Below, piece by piece: positions 42,265 through 50,382 of a DNA stretch of 64,000 bases. Under the pieces are notes generated by a model. The model was given only the letters and a program-made list of their open reading frames with translations, was not told the DNA's origin and did no database searches. A program made the translations under genes and the position numbers. The stretch comes from Xylanimicrobium pachnodae JCM 13526 = NBRC 107786 (GTDB lineage Bacteria > Actinomycetota > Actinomycetes > Actinomycetales > Cellulomonadaceae), in NCBI GenBank assembly GCA_001592145.1, contig BCWJ01000001.1:186001-250000 (forward strand). The letters are read 5' to 3'. How positions within the stretch are numbered: position 1 is the first letter of the stretch; every line of letters starts with the position of its first letter.

Positions 42265-43994
42265 CGCCGCCCGCCCTCCTGATCGAGGACCTCACGGTCC
42301 GCACCGCGAGCGACCGGACGCTGGTCGACGCCGTCTCCCTGACCGTGGCCCCCGGTGAGCGGGTGGGCCTGATCGGCGAGTCCGGTTCCGGCAAGTCGCT
42401 CACCGCGCTGAGCGTGCTGGGCCTGCTCGACGAGAACCTCACGGCGTCGGGCCGCGTCGACGTCGGCGGCGAGCACGACCTGCTGCGCCGCCCGGAGCGG
42501 CGCCTGGCCCGGCTGCGCGGGTCGGCCGTGTCGATGGTGTTCCAGGAGCCGATGACGGCGCTCGACCCGCTGGTGCGCGTCGGGCGGCAGGTGGCCGAGG
42601 TGGTCGGGCTGCACGGGCGCGGGCGTGCTTCCAGGGCGGTCGCGCGGCGGCGGGCCGCGAGCCTGCTCACGGAGGTGGGCCTGCCCGGGGCGGAGCGCGC
42701 CTACCCCCACCAGCTCAGCGGCGGGCAGCGCCAGCGCGTCATGATCGCGATGGCGCTGGCGAACGACCCGGGCCTCCTCGTGGCCGACGAGCCCACCACG
42801 GCGCTCGACGTGACCGTGCAGGCGCAGGTGCTGGACCTCATGGGCCGGCTGGTCGCCCGGCGCGGCACCGGCCTGCTCTTCATCACGCACGACCTCGCGG
42901 TGGTGGCGCAGGTGTGCGAGCGCGTCGTGGTGATGAAGGACGGGCGCGTGGTCGAGCAGGGGCCGGTCGCGGACGTGTTCGCCGACCCCCGGCACGCGTA
43001 CACGCGCACGCTGCTCGCGGCGTCCACCCTGCCGCCGCGCCGCCCGTCGCTGGTTGAGCCGGTCCCGGTGGTTGAGCCCACCGCGCTGGTTGAGCCTGTC
43101 GAGACCCCGGGGCCTCCGCCCGCCATCCGTCTCGCCGCCGTCACGAAGCGGTACCACCGCTCGGGCGGCGTCGTCGTCGACGCGCTCCGGGGCATCTCCC
43201 TGGACGTCGCGCCGGGTGAACGCTTCGGCATCGTGGGCGAGTCCGGCTCGGGCAAGACGACGACGCTGCGCCTGCTCGCGGGCCTGGACACACCCACGTC
43301 GGGCCGCATCGAGGTCGCGGGGGTCACGCTCGCAGACATCACGCCGCCGGATGGGCCGACGAGCGTCCCGGAACGTCGCCCATGGTCCCCGTTTGCCCGA
43401 CGACGTGGGACGTTCGTGGCCGGCTCGCGGGACGTTGCCCGGGTCCGCGCCGACCTGCAGCTCGTGTTCCAGGATCCGATGGGGTCGCTCGACCCGCGCA
43501 TGACGGTGGCCCGGATCGTGGCGGAGCCGCTGCTCAACCCCGCGAACCGCCGCGACCTGCCCCAGGGGGCCACGCGCCGCGGTCGTGAGGCGCTGGTGCG
43601 CGAGGTCCTGGCCGCCGTCGGCCTGCCCGACGACGCGGCCCAGCGCTACCCGCACGAGTTCAGCGGGGGGCAGCGCCAGCGGGTCTCGATCGCGCGGGCG
43701 CTGGTGTGCCGCCCGAAGGTGCTGGTGGCGGACGAGCCGGTGAGCGCGCTCGACGTGTCGGTGCGCGCCCAGGTGCTGGACCTCCTGGCACGCCTGGCGG
43801 ACGAGCGCGGCCTGACCCTGGTGCTGGTGTCGCACGACCTCGCGGTGGTGCGCCACCTGTGCGACCGGGTGGCCGTCATGCGGGCGGGCCAGATCGTGGA
43901 GCAGGGCCCCACGGAGCAGGTGTGGGCGCACCCGAGCCACGAGTACACGCGCACCTTGCAGGACGCGACGCCCGTGCTCCCTGGCCGGGTGTAG
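42261..43994 (+). CDS. Fused peptide ABC transporter ATPase (DppD-DppF in one chain)
   Basis: The 577-residue protein carries two complete ABC units. Unit 1 has GESGSGKSLTALS near residue 38, LSGGQRQRVMIAMALANDPG and VADEPTTALDVT. Unit 2 has GESGSGKTTTLRLLAG near 327, FSGGQRQRVSIARALVCRP and VADEPVSALDVS. The linker at about 255-290 contains LVEPVPVVEP and LVEPVET, encoded by three copies of a palindromic repeat. Unit 2 has a further 35-residue insertion (about 358-392) before the Q-loop, in a stretch able to form a hairpin. It powers the importer encoded just upstream. Confidence 0.93.
   Translation: MTPPALLIEDLTVRTASDRTLVDAVSLTVAPGERVGLIGESGSGKSLTALSVLGLLDENLTASGRVDVGGEHDLLRRPERRLARLRGSAVSMVFQEPMTALDPLVRVGRQVAEVVGLHGRGRASRAVARRRAASLLTEVGLPGAERAYPHQLSGGQRQRVMIAMALANDPGLLVADEPTTALDVTVQAQVLDLMGRLVARRGTGLLFITHDLAVVAQVCERVVVMKDGRVVEQGPVADVFADPRHAYTRTLLAASTLPPRRPSLVEPVPVVEPTALVEPVETPGPPPAIRLAAVTKRYHRSGGVVVDALRGISLDVAPGERFGIVGESGSGKTTTLRLLAGLDTPTSGRIEVAGVTLADITPPDGPTSVPERRPWSPFARRRGTFVAGSRDVARVRADLQLVFQDPMGSLDPRMTVARIVAEPLLNPANRRDLPQGATRRGREALVREVLAAVGLPDDAAQRYPHEFSGGQRQRVSIARALVCRPKVLVADEPVSALDVSVRAQVLDLLARLADERGLTLVLVSHDLAVVRHLCDRVAVMRAGQIVEQGPTEQVWAHPSHEYTRTLQDATPVLPGRV
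43050..43106. repeat. Three copies of the TGGTTGAGCC palindromic repeat in the ABC linker
   Basis: CTGGTTGAGCC at 43050-43060, GGTGGTTGAGCC at 43067-43078 and a full copy CTGGTTGAGCCTGTCGAGAC at 43086-43105. In this orientation they encode LVEP, VVEP and LVEPVET, forming the flexible link between the two ATPase units. Confidence 0.8.
43351..43440. repeat. Hairpin-forming in-frame insertion in the second ATPase unit
   Basis: CGTCCCG (43364-43370) pairs with CGGGACG (43428-43434), and GAACGTCGCCCA (43371-43382) pairs with TGGGACGTTC (43406-43415) with a two-base bulge. It encodes the extra 35 residues before the Q-loop. It looks like a second type of palindromic element. Confidence 0.45.
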
Positions 43995-44010
43995 CCCGCG
44001 CCGCCCCAAC

Positions 44011-44016
44011 TAGGGT
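44011..44016 (+). promoter_or_regulatory. -10 hexamer TAGGGT of the SDR gene
   Basis: TAGGGT stands six bases before the ATG at 44023, and no Shine-Dalgarno sequence is present. Confidence 0.45.
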
Positions 44017-44022
44017 GGGTGC

Positions 44023-44820
44023 ATGGGTACCGCTCTCGTCACCGGCGCGACCGCCGGACTCGGCCTGGAGTTCGCCTGGCAGCTCGCCACGGCCCGCCAC
44101 GACCTGGTGCTGGTCGCTCGCGACGAGCCGCGCCTGGAGGAGGTCGCCGCCTCGCTGCGCGCCGCGGCGGGCGTGCGCGTCGAGGTGCTGCGCGCGGACC
44201 TGTCCGTGCCGGACGACGTCGAGCGGGTCGCACAGCGGCTGCGCGTCACGGGGCAGGAGCCGGGCGGGGAAGCGGGCCAGGAGCCGGGCGGGGCGCGCCG
44301 GCCCGTGGGGCTGCTGGTCAACAACGCCGGGTTCGCCACGAGCCAGCACTTCGTGGACGGCGATCTGGACGTCGAGCTGCGCGCCCTGGACGTCATGGTG
44401 CGCGCGGTGCTGGTGCTGAGCCGGGCCGCCGCCGGGCAGATGGTGGCGCGCGGGCGGGGTGCGATCCTCAACGTGGGTTCGGTGGCCGCGCTCACCGCGG
44501 GGGGCACGTACGCCGCGCACAAGGCATGGGTGCGCACGTTCACGGAGTCGCTGGCCGCGGAGCTCAAGGGCACCGGGGTGACGGCAACCGTGGTCGCGCC
44601 CGGGTTCACGCACACCGAGTTCCACGCGCGCGCGGCGGCCGACATGTCCGGCCTGCCGGAGGTCGCGTGGCTGCAGGCGCCCCGCGTCGTCGCTGAGGCC
44701 CTCGCGGACGTGCGCCGCGGCGTCGTCCTGTCCACGCCGTCGCTGCGGTACAAGGCGGCCTCGGCGCTGCTGCGGGCGGCGCCGCGCGCGGCGGTGCGCG
44801 CGATGGGGCACTACCGCTGA
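44023..44820 (+). CDS. Short-chain dehydrogenase/reductase
   Basis: The 265-residue protein has the Rossmann motif TGATAGLGLEFA near residue 8, LLVNNAGFATS near 101 and catalytic residues Ser in NVGSVAA, Tyr in TYAAHK (Tyr and Lys four residues apart) near 165. It belongs to the DltE/YqjQ-like classical SDRs. Substrate unknown. Residues 77-91 are a duplicated GQEPGGEA unit from a 24-base tandem repeat, lying in a surface loop before the NNAG strand. Confidence 0.88.
   Translation: MGTALVTGATAGLGLEFAWQLATARHDLVLVARDEPRLEEVAASLRAAAGVRVEVLRADLSVPDDVERVAQRLRVTGQEPGGEAGQEPGGARRPVGLLVNNAGFATSQHFVDGDLDVELRALDVMVRAVLVLSRAAAGQMVARGRGAILNVGSVAALTAGGTYAAHKAWVRTFTESLAAELKGTGVTATVVAPGFTHTEFHARAAADMSGLPEVAWLQAPRVVAEALADVRRGVVLSTPSLRYKAASALLRAAPRAAVRAMGHYR
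44251..44298 (+). repeat. 24-base tandem duplication in the SDR gene
   Basis: Two units, 44251-44274 and 44275-44298, differ at few positions. They encode GQEPGGEA and GQEPGGAR in frame. Confidence 0.7.
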
Positions 44821-44827
44821 GGCTCGC

Positions 44828-45898
44828 TCACAACCAGTCGACGCGTTTGAACACCCGGTAGAGCCCGAACGCGGCGACCACCATGACGAGCAGCGCGAAC
44901 GGGTACCCGAGCGTCCAGTGCAGCTCGGGCATCACGCGGAAGTTCATGCCGTAGATCCCGGCCACCAGGGTGGGAGCGAAGAACACGGCTGCCCAGGAGG
45001 AGATCTTCTTGGCCGCCTCGGCCTGCTTCATCGACGCCTGCGTCATGCGCTGCATCTCGTCGTTCTGCTCCTGGCCCACCAGGGTGGCGTGGACGGTCAG
45101 GGCGTTGTCGAGCACGGCGCGGAACTCGGTGGCCCGCTCCGCGTACCGGATGGCGTGGTCGAGCACGTCGCGGAACGCCCGCTCGACCTGCACCCCCACG
45201 CCCAGATCCGTGGCGCCCGCGCCGGGTGCCGCGCCGAACACGCTCCCCGAGGCCAGCGTCTCGACGATCTGCCGCAGGGAACGCGTGGCCCGCTGGAACG
45301 TGATGACCTCACGGGAGAGCTCGTAGATGCGGCGGGACACCTGCGGGTCACGGCTGAAGAGCTGGTCCTCGATCTCGTCGATGTCGTTCTCCAGCCCGTC
45401 GACCACGTGGGCGTAGTCGTCGACGACGTCGTCGATCAGGGCGTGCGCGATGGCGAGCGGCCCCAGCCGGAGCCGGTCGGGGCGGGCCTCCAGGGCGCGG
45501 CGGACGGGGCTGACGTGCGGGAACTCGCCGCGTCGCACGGAGACCACGAACGCCGGTCCCACGAACAGGTGCACCTCGGTGAACTCGACGTCCTCGGTCT
45601 CGTCGCGGTACCGGGCCGGGCGCAGCACCACGAAGAGCACGTCGTCGTACCGCTCGAGCTTGCTGCGCTGGTGGGCGTGCACGGTGTCCTCGACGGCCAG
45701 CTCGGGCAGGCCCAGCGCCCGGGCCACCTCGTGGACCTCGGCCTCCGAGGGGTGCAGCAGGTCGATCCAGCCGACGGCGTCCGGGGCCGCCATGGCCGCG
45801 AGGGCGGCTTCGAGGCCCGGCCCGGTGGCGGCGCGGGCGCCGTTCACGTACACGGCGCTGTCGGCGGTGCGGTCGGTGTTGCCGTCGGCGATGCTCAC
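44828..45898 (-). CDS. corA: CorA-family magnesium/cobalt transport protein
   Basis: The 356-residue protein has the CorA cytoplasmic funnel with WIDLLHPSEAEVHEVARALG and AVEDTVHAHQRSKLERYDDV. Long helices follow, and two membrane helices lie at the C-terminus with the YGMNF selectivity loop between them near residue 318. The last residues KRVDWL are basic as usual. It forms a pentamer that lets Mg2+ in. GTG 45898 follows CAAGAT by six bases, a leaderless layout. It is divergent from pyrE with overlapping promoters. Confidence 0.93.
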   Translation of the reverse strand: MSIADGNTDRTADSAVYVNGARAATGPGLEAALAAMAAPDAVGWIDLLHPSEAEVHEVARALGLPELAVEDTVHAHQRSKLERYDDVLFVVLRPARYRDETEDVEFTEVHLFVGPAFVVSVRRGEFPHVSPVRRALEARPDRLRLGPLAIAHALIDDVVDDYAHVVDGLENDIDEIEDQLFSRDPQVSRRIYELSREVITFQRATRSLRQIVETLASGSVFGAAPGAGATDLGVGVQVERAFRDVLDHAIRYAERATEFRAVLDNALTVHATLVGQEQNDEMQRMTQASMKQAEAAKKISSWAAVFFAPTLVAGIYGMNFRVMPELHWTLGYPFALLVMVVAAFGLYRVFKRVDWL

Positions 45899-45904
45899 GG
45901 TGCC

Positions 45905-45926
45905 ATCTTGCCCGTCCCCGTACCCT
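45905..45926. promoter_or_regulatory. Overlapping divergent leaderless promoters of corA and pyrE
   Basis: CAAGAT (45910-45905, minus strand) is six bases from the corA GTG. TACCCT (45921-45926) is seven bases from the pyrE GTG. Only ten bases separate the two hexamers, so each -35 region must overlap the other promoter. Confidence 0.5.
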
Positions 45927-45933
45927 GGACGCC

Positions 45934-46512
45934 GTGACCCACGCTGACCTGTCCCTGTCCCCGCGCGACCAGCTCCTGGCCCTGATCAAGGAGCTCGCCA
46001 TCGTCCACGGCCGCGTGACGTTGTCCTCCGGCAAGGAGGCGGACTACTACGTCGACCTGCGCCGCATCACCCTTCACCACCGGGCCGCCCCGCTGGTGGG
46101 CCACGTCATGCTCGACCGCCTCGAGGAGCTGGGCTTCGGCCCGGGCGAGATCGACGCCGTGGGCGGCCTGACGCTCGGCGCCGACCCCATCGCCGCTGCC
46201 CTGCTGCACGCCGCCGCCTCGCGCGGCCTGGACCTCGACGCGTTCGTGGTGCGCAAGGCGGCCAAGGCGCACGGCATGCAGCGGCAGATCGAGGGGCCCG
46301 GCGTCGCGGGCCGCCGCGTCGTCGTCGTCGAGGACACGACGACGACGGGGGGTTCCCCGATCCAGGCGATCGAGGCGGTGCGCGCCGCGGGCGGCGAGGT
46401 CGTGGCCGTCGCGACGATCGTGGACCGCGCGACGGGCGCGGGCGAGAAGATCGAGGCGCTCGGCATCCCGTACCACCCGCTGTTCACCCTGGCGGACGTC
46501 GGCCTCGCCTGA
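45934..46512 (+). CDS. pyrE: Orotate phosphoribosyltransferase
   Basis: The 192-residue enzyme joins orotate and PRPP to orotidine 5'-phosphate in pyrimidine synthesis. The PRPP loop VVVVEDTTTTGGSPIQAIEA lies near residue 130, and the N-terminal VTLSSGKEADYYVDLRR near 28 is the orotate-side motif. FVVRKAAKAHGMQRQIEG holds the catalytic Lys loop. The start GTG 45934 follows TACCCT by seven bases. It is followed by a convergent HAD gene six bases away. Confidence 0.95.
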   Translation: MTHADLSLSPRDQLLALIKELAIVHGRVTLSSGKEADYYVDLRRITLHHRAAPLVGHVMLDRLEELGFGPGEIDAVGGLTLGADPIAAALLHAAASRGLDLDAFVVRKAAKAHGMQRQIEGPGVAGRRVVVVEDTTTTGGSPIQAIEAVRAAGGEVVAVATIVDRATGAGEKIEALGIPYHPLFTLADVGLA

Positions 46513-46518
46513 GGCCCC

Positions 46519-47292
46519 CTACACCCGCGCGATCAGGTCCGCGATCGAGTCGACCACCTGGTGGGGGCGGAACGGGTACTTCTCCACGTCGTCGATCCCG
46601 GTGGACCCGGTCAGCACCAGGAACGTCTCGAGGCCCGCCTCGATGCCGCCGACGACGTCGGTGTCCATGCGGTCCCCGATCATCGCCGTGTGCATGGAGT
46701 GCGCGCCGATCCGGTTGAGCGCCGAGCGGAACAGGATCGGGTTCGGCTTGCCGACGAAGTACGGTGCGCGCCCCGTGGCCGCCTGGATCAGTGCCGCGAC
46801 CGCCCCCGTGGCGGGCAGCGGCCCCTCCAGCGACGGGCCGGTGACGTCCGGGTTCGTCGCGATGAACCGCGCGCCGCCCTGGATGAGGCGGATGGCCTTG
46901 GTGATGGCCTCGAACGAGTAGGTGCGCGTCTCGCCGAGCACCACGTAGTCGGGGTCGGACTCGGTGAGGGTGTACCCGACCTCGTGCAGCGCCGTCGTCA
47001 GGCCCGCCTCCCCGATGGCGTACGCGGAGCCGTTCGGCACCTGATCGGCCAGGAACCGCGCGGTGGCCAGCGCGGACGTCCAGATGGACTCCTCGGGCAG
47101 GTCGATGCCGCTGGTGGCCAGGCGGGCGCGCAGGTCGCGGGCCGTGAAGATCGAGTTGTTCGTCAGCACCAGGAACGGGCGTCCCGCGTCGCGCAGGGCC
47201 CGGATGAACTCGGGGGCGCCGGGGATCGCATGGCCCTCGTGCACCAGCACGCCGTCCATGTCGGTCAGCCATGCGTCGATCTGCCGGGTCAT
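46519..47292 (-). CDS. HAD-IIA family phosphatase (NagD-like)
   Basis: The 257-residue protein has the first HAD motif DMDGVLVHEG with nucleophile Asp11, the NagD cap region, VLTNNS near residue 42, the Lys in VGKPNP near 183 and IGDRMDTDVVGG near 208. It removes phosphate from small sugar or nucleotide phosphates; the exact substrate is open. GGAGGACG before the ATG 47292 fixes the start. A long palindrome (47365-47428) lies in its upstream region. Confidence 0.9.
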   Translation of the reverse strand: MTRQIDAWLTDMDGVLVHEGHAIPGAPEFIRALRDAGRPFLVLTNNSIFTARDLRARLATSGIDLPEESIWTSALATARFLADQVPNGSAYAIGEAGLTTALHEVGYTLTESDPDYVVLGETRTYSFEAITKAIRLIQGGARFIATNPDVTGPSLEGPLPATGAVAALIQAATGRAPYFVGKPNPILFRSALNRIGAHSMHTAMIGDRMDTDVVGGIEAGLETFLVLTGSTGIDDVEKYPFRPHQVVDSIADLIARV

Positions 47293-47364
47293 CGTCGTCC
47301 TCCAAGTGCTGGTGCGGGTCCACGCGAACGCTACCGGCCCGCGTGCAGGCAGGCGCCACACGAC

Positions 47365-47428
47365 GGTTCGTGAGTCTGTCGACGATTCGTGGAATCGAGG
47401 CCACGAACCGTCGACAAACCCACGAACC
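47365..47428. repeat. 28-base imperfect palindrome between the HAD and purT genes
   Basis: Left arm 47365-47392 and right arm 47401-47428 pair over the loop AATCGAGG with 25 of 28 matches. Each arm has GGTTCGTG ... GTCGAC ... TTCGTGG. In RNA of the minus strand the three mismatches become G-U pairs, giving a fully paired stem. Confidence 0.8.
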
Positions 47429-47456
47429 ATCCGCCGGGCCGGGGGAGGATTGACCC

Positions 47457-48683
47457 ATGACTTCCCCGGGCCCCTCGCTGGGCACCCCGCTGTCCCCGCA
47501 CGCCACCCGTGTGCTGCTGCTCGGCTCCGGCGAGCTCGGCAAGGAGGTCGCGATCGAGCTGCAACGCCTGGGCGCCGAGGTCGTCGCCGTCGACCGCTAC
47601 GCCGACGCCCCCGCCATGCAGGTCGCCCACCGCGCGCACGTCGTCGACATGCTCGACCCCGCCGCCCTGCGCGCCGTCATCGACGCGGAGCGCCCCGACG
47701 TCGTGGTCCCGGAGATCGAGGCGATCGCCACGGCGGTGCTCGCCGACGTCGAGGCCGACGGCGTCCGCGTGGTCCCCACCGCGCGCGCGACGCGCCTGAC
47801 CATGGACCGCGAGGGCATCCGCCGCCTCGCCGCCGAGGAGCTCGGCCTGCCCACCTCGCCCTACCGGTTCGTGGACACGCTCGATGATCTGCGCGCCGCC
47901 GTCGCTGCCGTCGGGATGCCGTGCGTGGTCAAGCCCGTCATGTCGTCGTCGGGCAAGGGTCAGTCCGTCATCCGCGACGCCGACGACGTCGCAGCGTCGT
48001 GGGAGTACGCGCAGACCGGCGGGCGCGCGACGGCGACCGGCGACGCCGGGGTGCGCGTCATCGTCGAGGGCTTCGTCGACTTCGACTACGAGATCACCCT
48101 GCTCACCGTCCGGTCCGCCGCGGGCACCACGTTCTGCCCGCCCATCGGCCACGTGCAGGAGGACGGCGACTACCGCGAGTCGTGGCAGCCGCAGCCCATG
48201 AGCGACGCGGCGCTCGCGGCGGCCCAGGCGGTGGCCGCCCGCGTCACCGACGCGCTGGGCGGGTGGGGCGTCTTCGGGGTCGAGCTGTTCGTGGTGGGCG
48301 ACCAGGTGCTCTTCTCCGAGGTCAGCCCCCGCCCGCACGACACCGGCCTGGTCACGCTCGTGAGCCAGGACCTCAGCCAGTTCGCCCTGCACGCCCGCGC
48401 CGTGCTCGGCCTGCCCGTGCCCGAACCCACCCGGATCGGCGGCGCCGACCAGCAGGCGGCGGCGTCGTGCGCCGTTCTCGCCGAGGGCACCGGTATCCCC
48501 GTGTTCGACGGCGTCGGCGCGGCGCTCGGCGTCCCGACGGCGCAGGTGCGCCTGTTCGGCAAGCCGCGCGTGGAGGGCGGCCGTCGCCGCGTCGCCGTCA
48601 CGCTCGCCCGGGGCGCCGACGTCGAGGAGGCCCGCGCCCGCGCCCGCGAGTCCGCGGCAGCCCTGGCGGTCCGCCTTGCCTGA
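47457..48683 (+). CDS. purT: Formate-dependent phosphoribosylglycinamide formyltransferase (GAR transformylase 2)
   Basis: The 408-residue ATP-grasp enzyme has the PurT order: [20 protein letters not shown] near residue 20, [17 protein letters not shown] near 82 and [20 protein letters not shown] near 155. Later come [17 protein letters not shown] near 200 and [20 protein letters not shown] near 282. It makes formyl-GAR from GAR, formate and ATP in purine synthesis. It stands apart from the other pur genes but shares their role. GGGGGAGG lies about nine bases before the ATG 47457. Confidence 0.94.
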   Translation: MTSPGPSLGTPLSPHATRVLLLGSGELGKEVAIELQRLGAEVVAVDRYADAPAMQVAHRAHVVDMLDPAALRAVIDAERPDVVVPEIEAIATAVLADVEADGVRVVPTARATRLTMDREGIRRLAAEELGLPTSPYRFVDTLDDLRAAVAAVGMPCVVKPVMSSSGKGQSVIRDADDVAASWEYAQTGGRATATGDAGVRVIVEGFVDFDYEITLLTVRSAAGTTFCPPIGHVQEDGDYRESWQPQPMSDAALAAAQAVAARVTDALGGWGVFGVELFVVGDQVLFSEVSPRPHDTGLVTLVSQDLSQFALHARAVLGLPVPEPTRIGGADQQAAASCAVLAEGTGIPVFDGVGAALGVPTAQVRLFGKPRVEGGRRRVAVTLARGADVEEARARARESAAALAVRLA

Positions 48684-48687
48684 GACC

Positions 48688-49344
48688 ATGTCGGGGGAGC
48701 CGGTCGGGGCGGGGCCCATCGGTGTCGGGTCGGTCGGCGTCGGGCCCTGGCACGGCCCCCGGCCCGACGACGCCCGCTACGACCCCGAGCTGCTCGCCCA
48801 CGGCGACCGCCGCAACGTGGCCGACGAGTTCCGCTACTGGACCGTGGACGCCATCCGTGCGGAGCTCGACGCTCGCCGCGACCCGGGCCGCGAGCTGCAC
48901 GTCGCCATCGAGAACTGGGTGCACGACCTCAACATCGGCTCCGTGGTCCGCACCGCCAACGCGTTCAACGTGGCCGGGGTGCACATCGTGGGCCGCCGCC
49001 GCTGGAACCGCCGCGGCGCGATGGTCACCGAGAAGTACCTGCACCTGCACCACCACGACGACGCCGGGGCGCTCGCCACCTGGGCGGCGGGGGAGGGCCT
49101 GACGCTCGTCGGGGTCGACAACGTGCCCGGCTCCGTCCCCCTGGAGCACCGCCCCCTCCCGGCGCGCTGCGTGCTGCTCTTCGGTCAGGAGTCCACCGGC
49201 CTGACGGCGCAGGCGCAGGCGGCGTCCGACGTCGTCGTCCACATCACGCAGCGCGGCTCGACCCGCTCCCTGAACGCGGGCGCGGCGGGCGCGATCGCGA
49301 TGTTCGCGTGGGCGCTGCAGCACGGGGGCGACGAACAGCGCTGA
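48688..49344 (+). CDS. TrmH/SpoU-family RNA 2'-O-methyltransferase
   Basis: The 218-residue protein has the SPOUT knot signatures: NIGSVVRTANAFNVAGVHIV near residue 92, CVLLFGQESTGLT near 163 and ITQRGSTRSLNAGAAGAIAM near 190. It would methylate a ribose in tRNA or rRNA using SAM. The first 25 residues are a Gly/Val-rich repeat (GAGPIGVGSVGVGP) not seen in the family core. ATG 48688 is preferred; a TTG at 48676 would overlap purT. It lies four bases after the purT stop and is probably cotranscribed. Confidence 0.9.
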   Translation: MSGEPVGAGPIGVGSVGVGPWHGPRPDDARYDPELLAHGDRRNVADEFRYWTVDAIRAELDARRDPGRELHVAIENWVHDLNIGSVVRTANAFNVAGVHIVGRRRWNRRGAMVTEKYLHLHHHDDAGALATWAAGEGLTLVGVDNVPGSVPLEHRPLPARCVLLFGQESTGLTAQAQAASDVVVHITQRGSTRSLNAGAAGAIAMFAWALQHGGDEQR

Positions 49345-49420
49345 CGCCGCCCGCGGCCGGTACGTACCAGGACGCGACACGTGGGCACCCGGACGCAACG
49401 ATCGTGGGGATCATGGCCCC

Positions 49421-50227
49421 ATGACTGCACCCGATCCTCGACGCGTCGCCGAGGCGACCCGCCACGTGCGGCCCCGGCGCCGCCGCCGGTGGGACTGGGT
49501 CACCGCGCTGGGCGTGGTGCTCGTCGTGGCGGGCCTGGGCACCGGCGCCTGGGTGGTCTGGGAGCTCTTCGGCACCACGGTGGTCGCCCAGGCAGAGGCG
49601 CGCGACCAGGTGGCCGAGTTCTACGCGGAGATCCCCGAACCCGGGCCGGGGGTGGCGCACCTGCGCACCGACCTGACGGCCGACCCGCCCCCGCAGGCGA
49701 CCCCCGCCGCGACCGGCACGTGGGCCACGCTCATCGTCCCGTCCTGGGCGGGCACGAAGGGCCCCTACGGGGAGGACCTGAGCACGCGCATCCCCATCGC
49801 GGAGGGCGTGGGCAACAACGTCATCGACCACGCGTGGGCCGGGCACTACCCGGGCACCGCCGGGCCGGGCGAGGTGGGCAACTTCTCGCTCGCCGCGCAC
49901 CGGCGCTCGCGGGGGCAGTCGTTCGCGCGCCTCGACCAGCTGCGGGCGGGTGACTCCGTCGTCGTCGAGACGGCCGACACCTGGTACGTCTACACGGTCA
50001 CGGGCGACCCGGAGGTGGTGCTGCCGGAGGCGGTCGAGGAGGTCGCCCCGGTGCCGCACGACCCGACGGCGACGCCGACACGGCGCCTCATCACCCTGAC
50101 CACGTGCACGTCGACGACGCTGGGCGAGTGGGGCAACGACCACCGCCTGTCCGTGCACGCCGAGCTGACCGGCTGGGCGCCGCGCTCCGACGGGGTCCCC
50201 GAAGAGCTGGCCGACGCGGGCGTCTGA
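49421..50227 (+). CDS. Class E sortase
   Basis: The 268-residue protein has a basic N-terminus (RPRRRRRWDW), one membrane helix at about 26-49 (VTALGVVLVVAGLGTGAWVV) and a sortase domain. The catalytic residues are His in FSLAAHRRSRG near 159, Cys in LITLTTCTST near 228 and Arg in NDHRLSVHAEL near 240. The TLTTC form is typical of actinobacterial class E sortases, which attach proteins with LAxTG-type signals to the wall. No substrate gene is adjacent. Confidence 0.92.
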   Translation: MTAPDPRRVAEATRHVRPRRRRRWDWVTALGVVLVVAGLGTGAWVVWELFGTTVVAQAEARDQVAEFYAEIPEPGPGVAHLRTDLTADPPPQATPAATGTWATLIVPSWAGTKGPYGEDLSTRIPIAEGVGNNVIDHAWAGHYPGTAGPGEVGNFSLAAHRRSRGQSFARLDQLRAGDSVVVETADTWYVYTVTGDPEVVLPEAVEEVAPVPHDPTATPTRRLITLTTCTSTTLGEWGNDHRLSVHAELTGWAPRSDGVPEELADAGV

Positions 50228-50382
50228 CCGCCCGCGACACCGGTGCGACGGCGATCGGGCGCCGCGCCGACCGCCGCCCCCGCGCCGCCGCGCACGCGAG
50301 CGCGGACGCCCATATGACGGTCAGGCCACAGGCGTGGGAAGATGCTGGTGGCTCATCCCATACGTCTACTGGAGTATCAACG

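Noticed and set aside
42261-43994. Fused double ATPase as an assembly error joining two genes
   Set aside because: The frame is continuous, the linker is in phase through several repeats, and fused DppD-DppF proteins are known.
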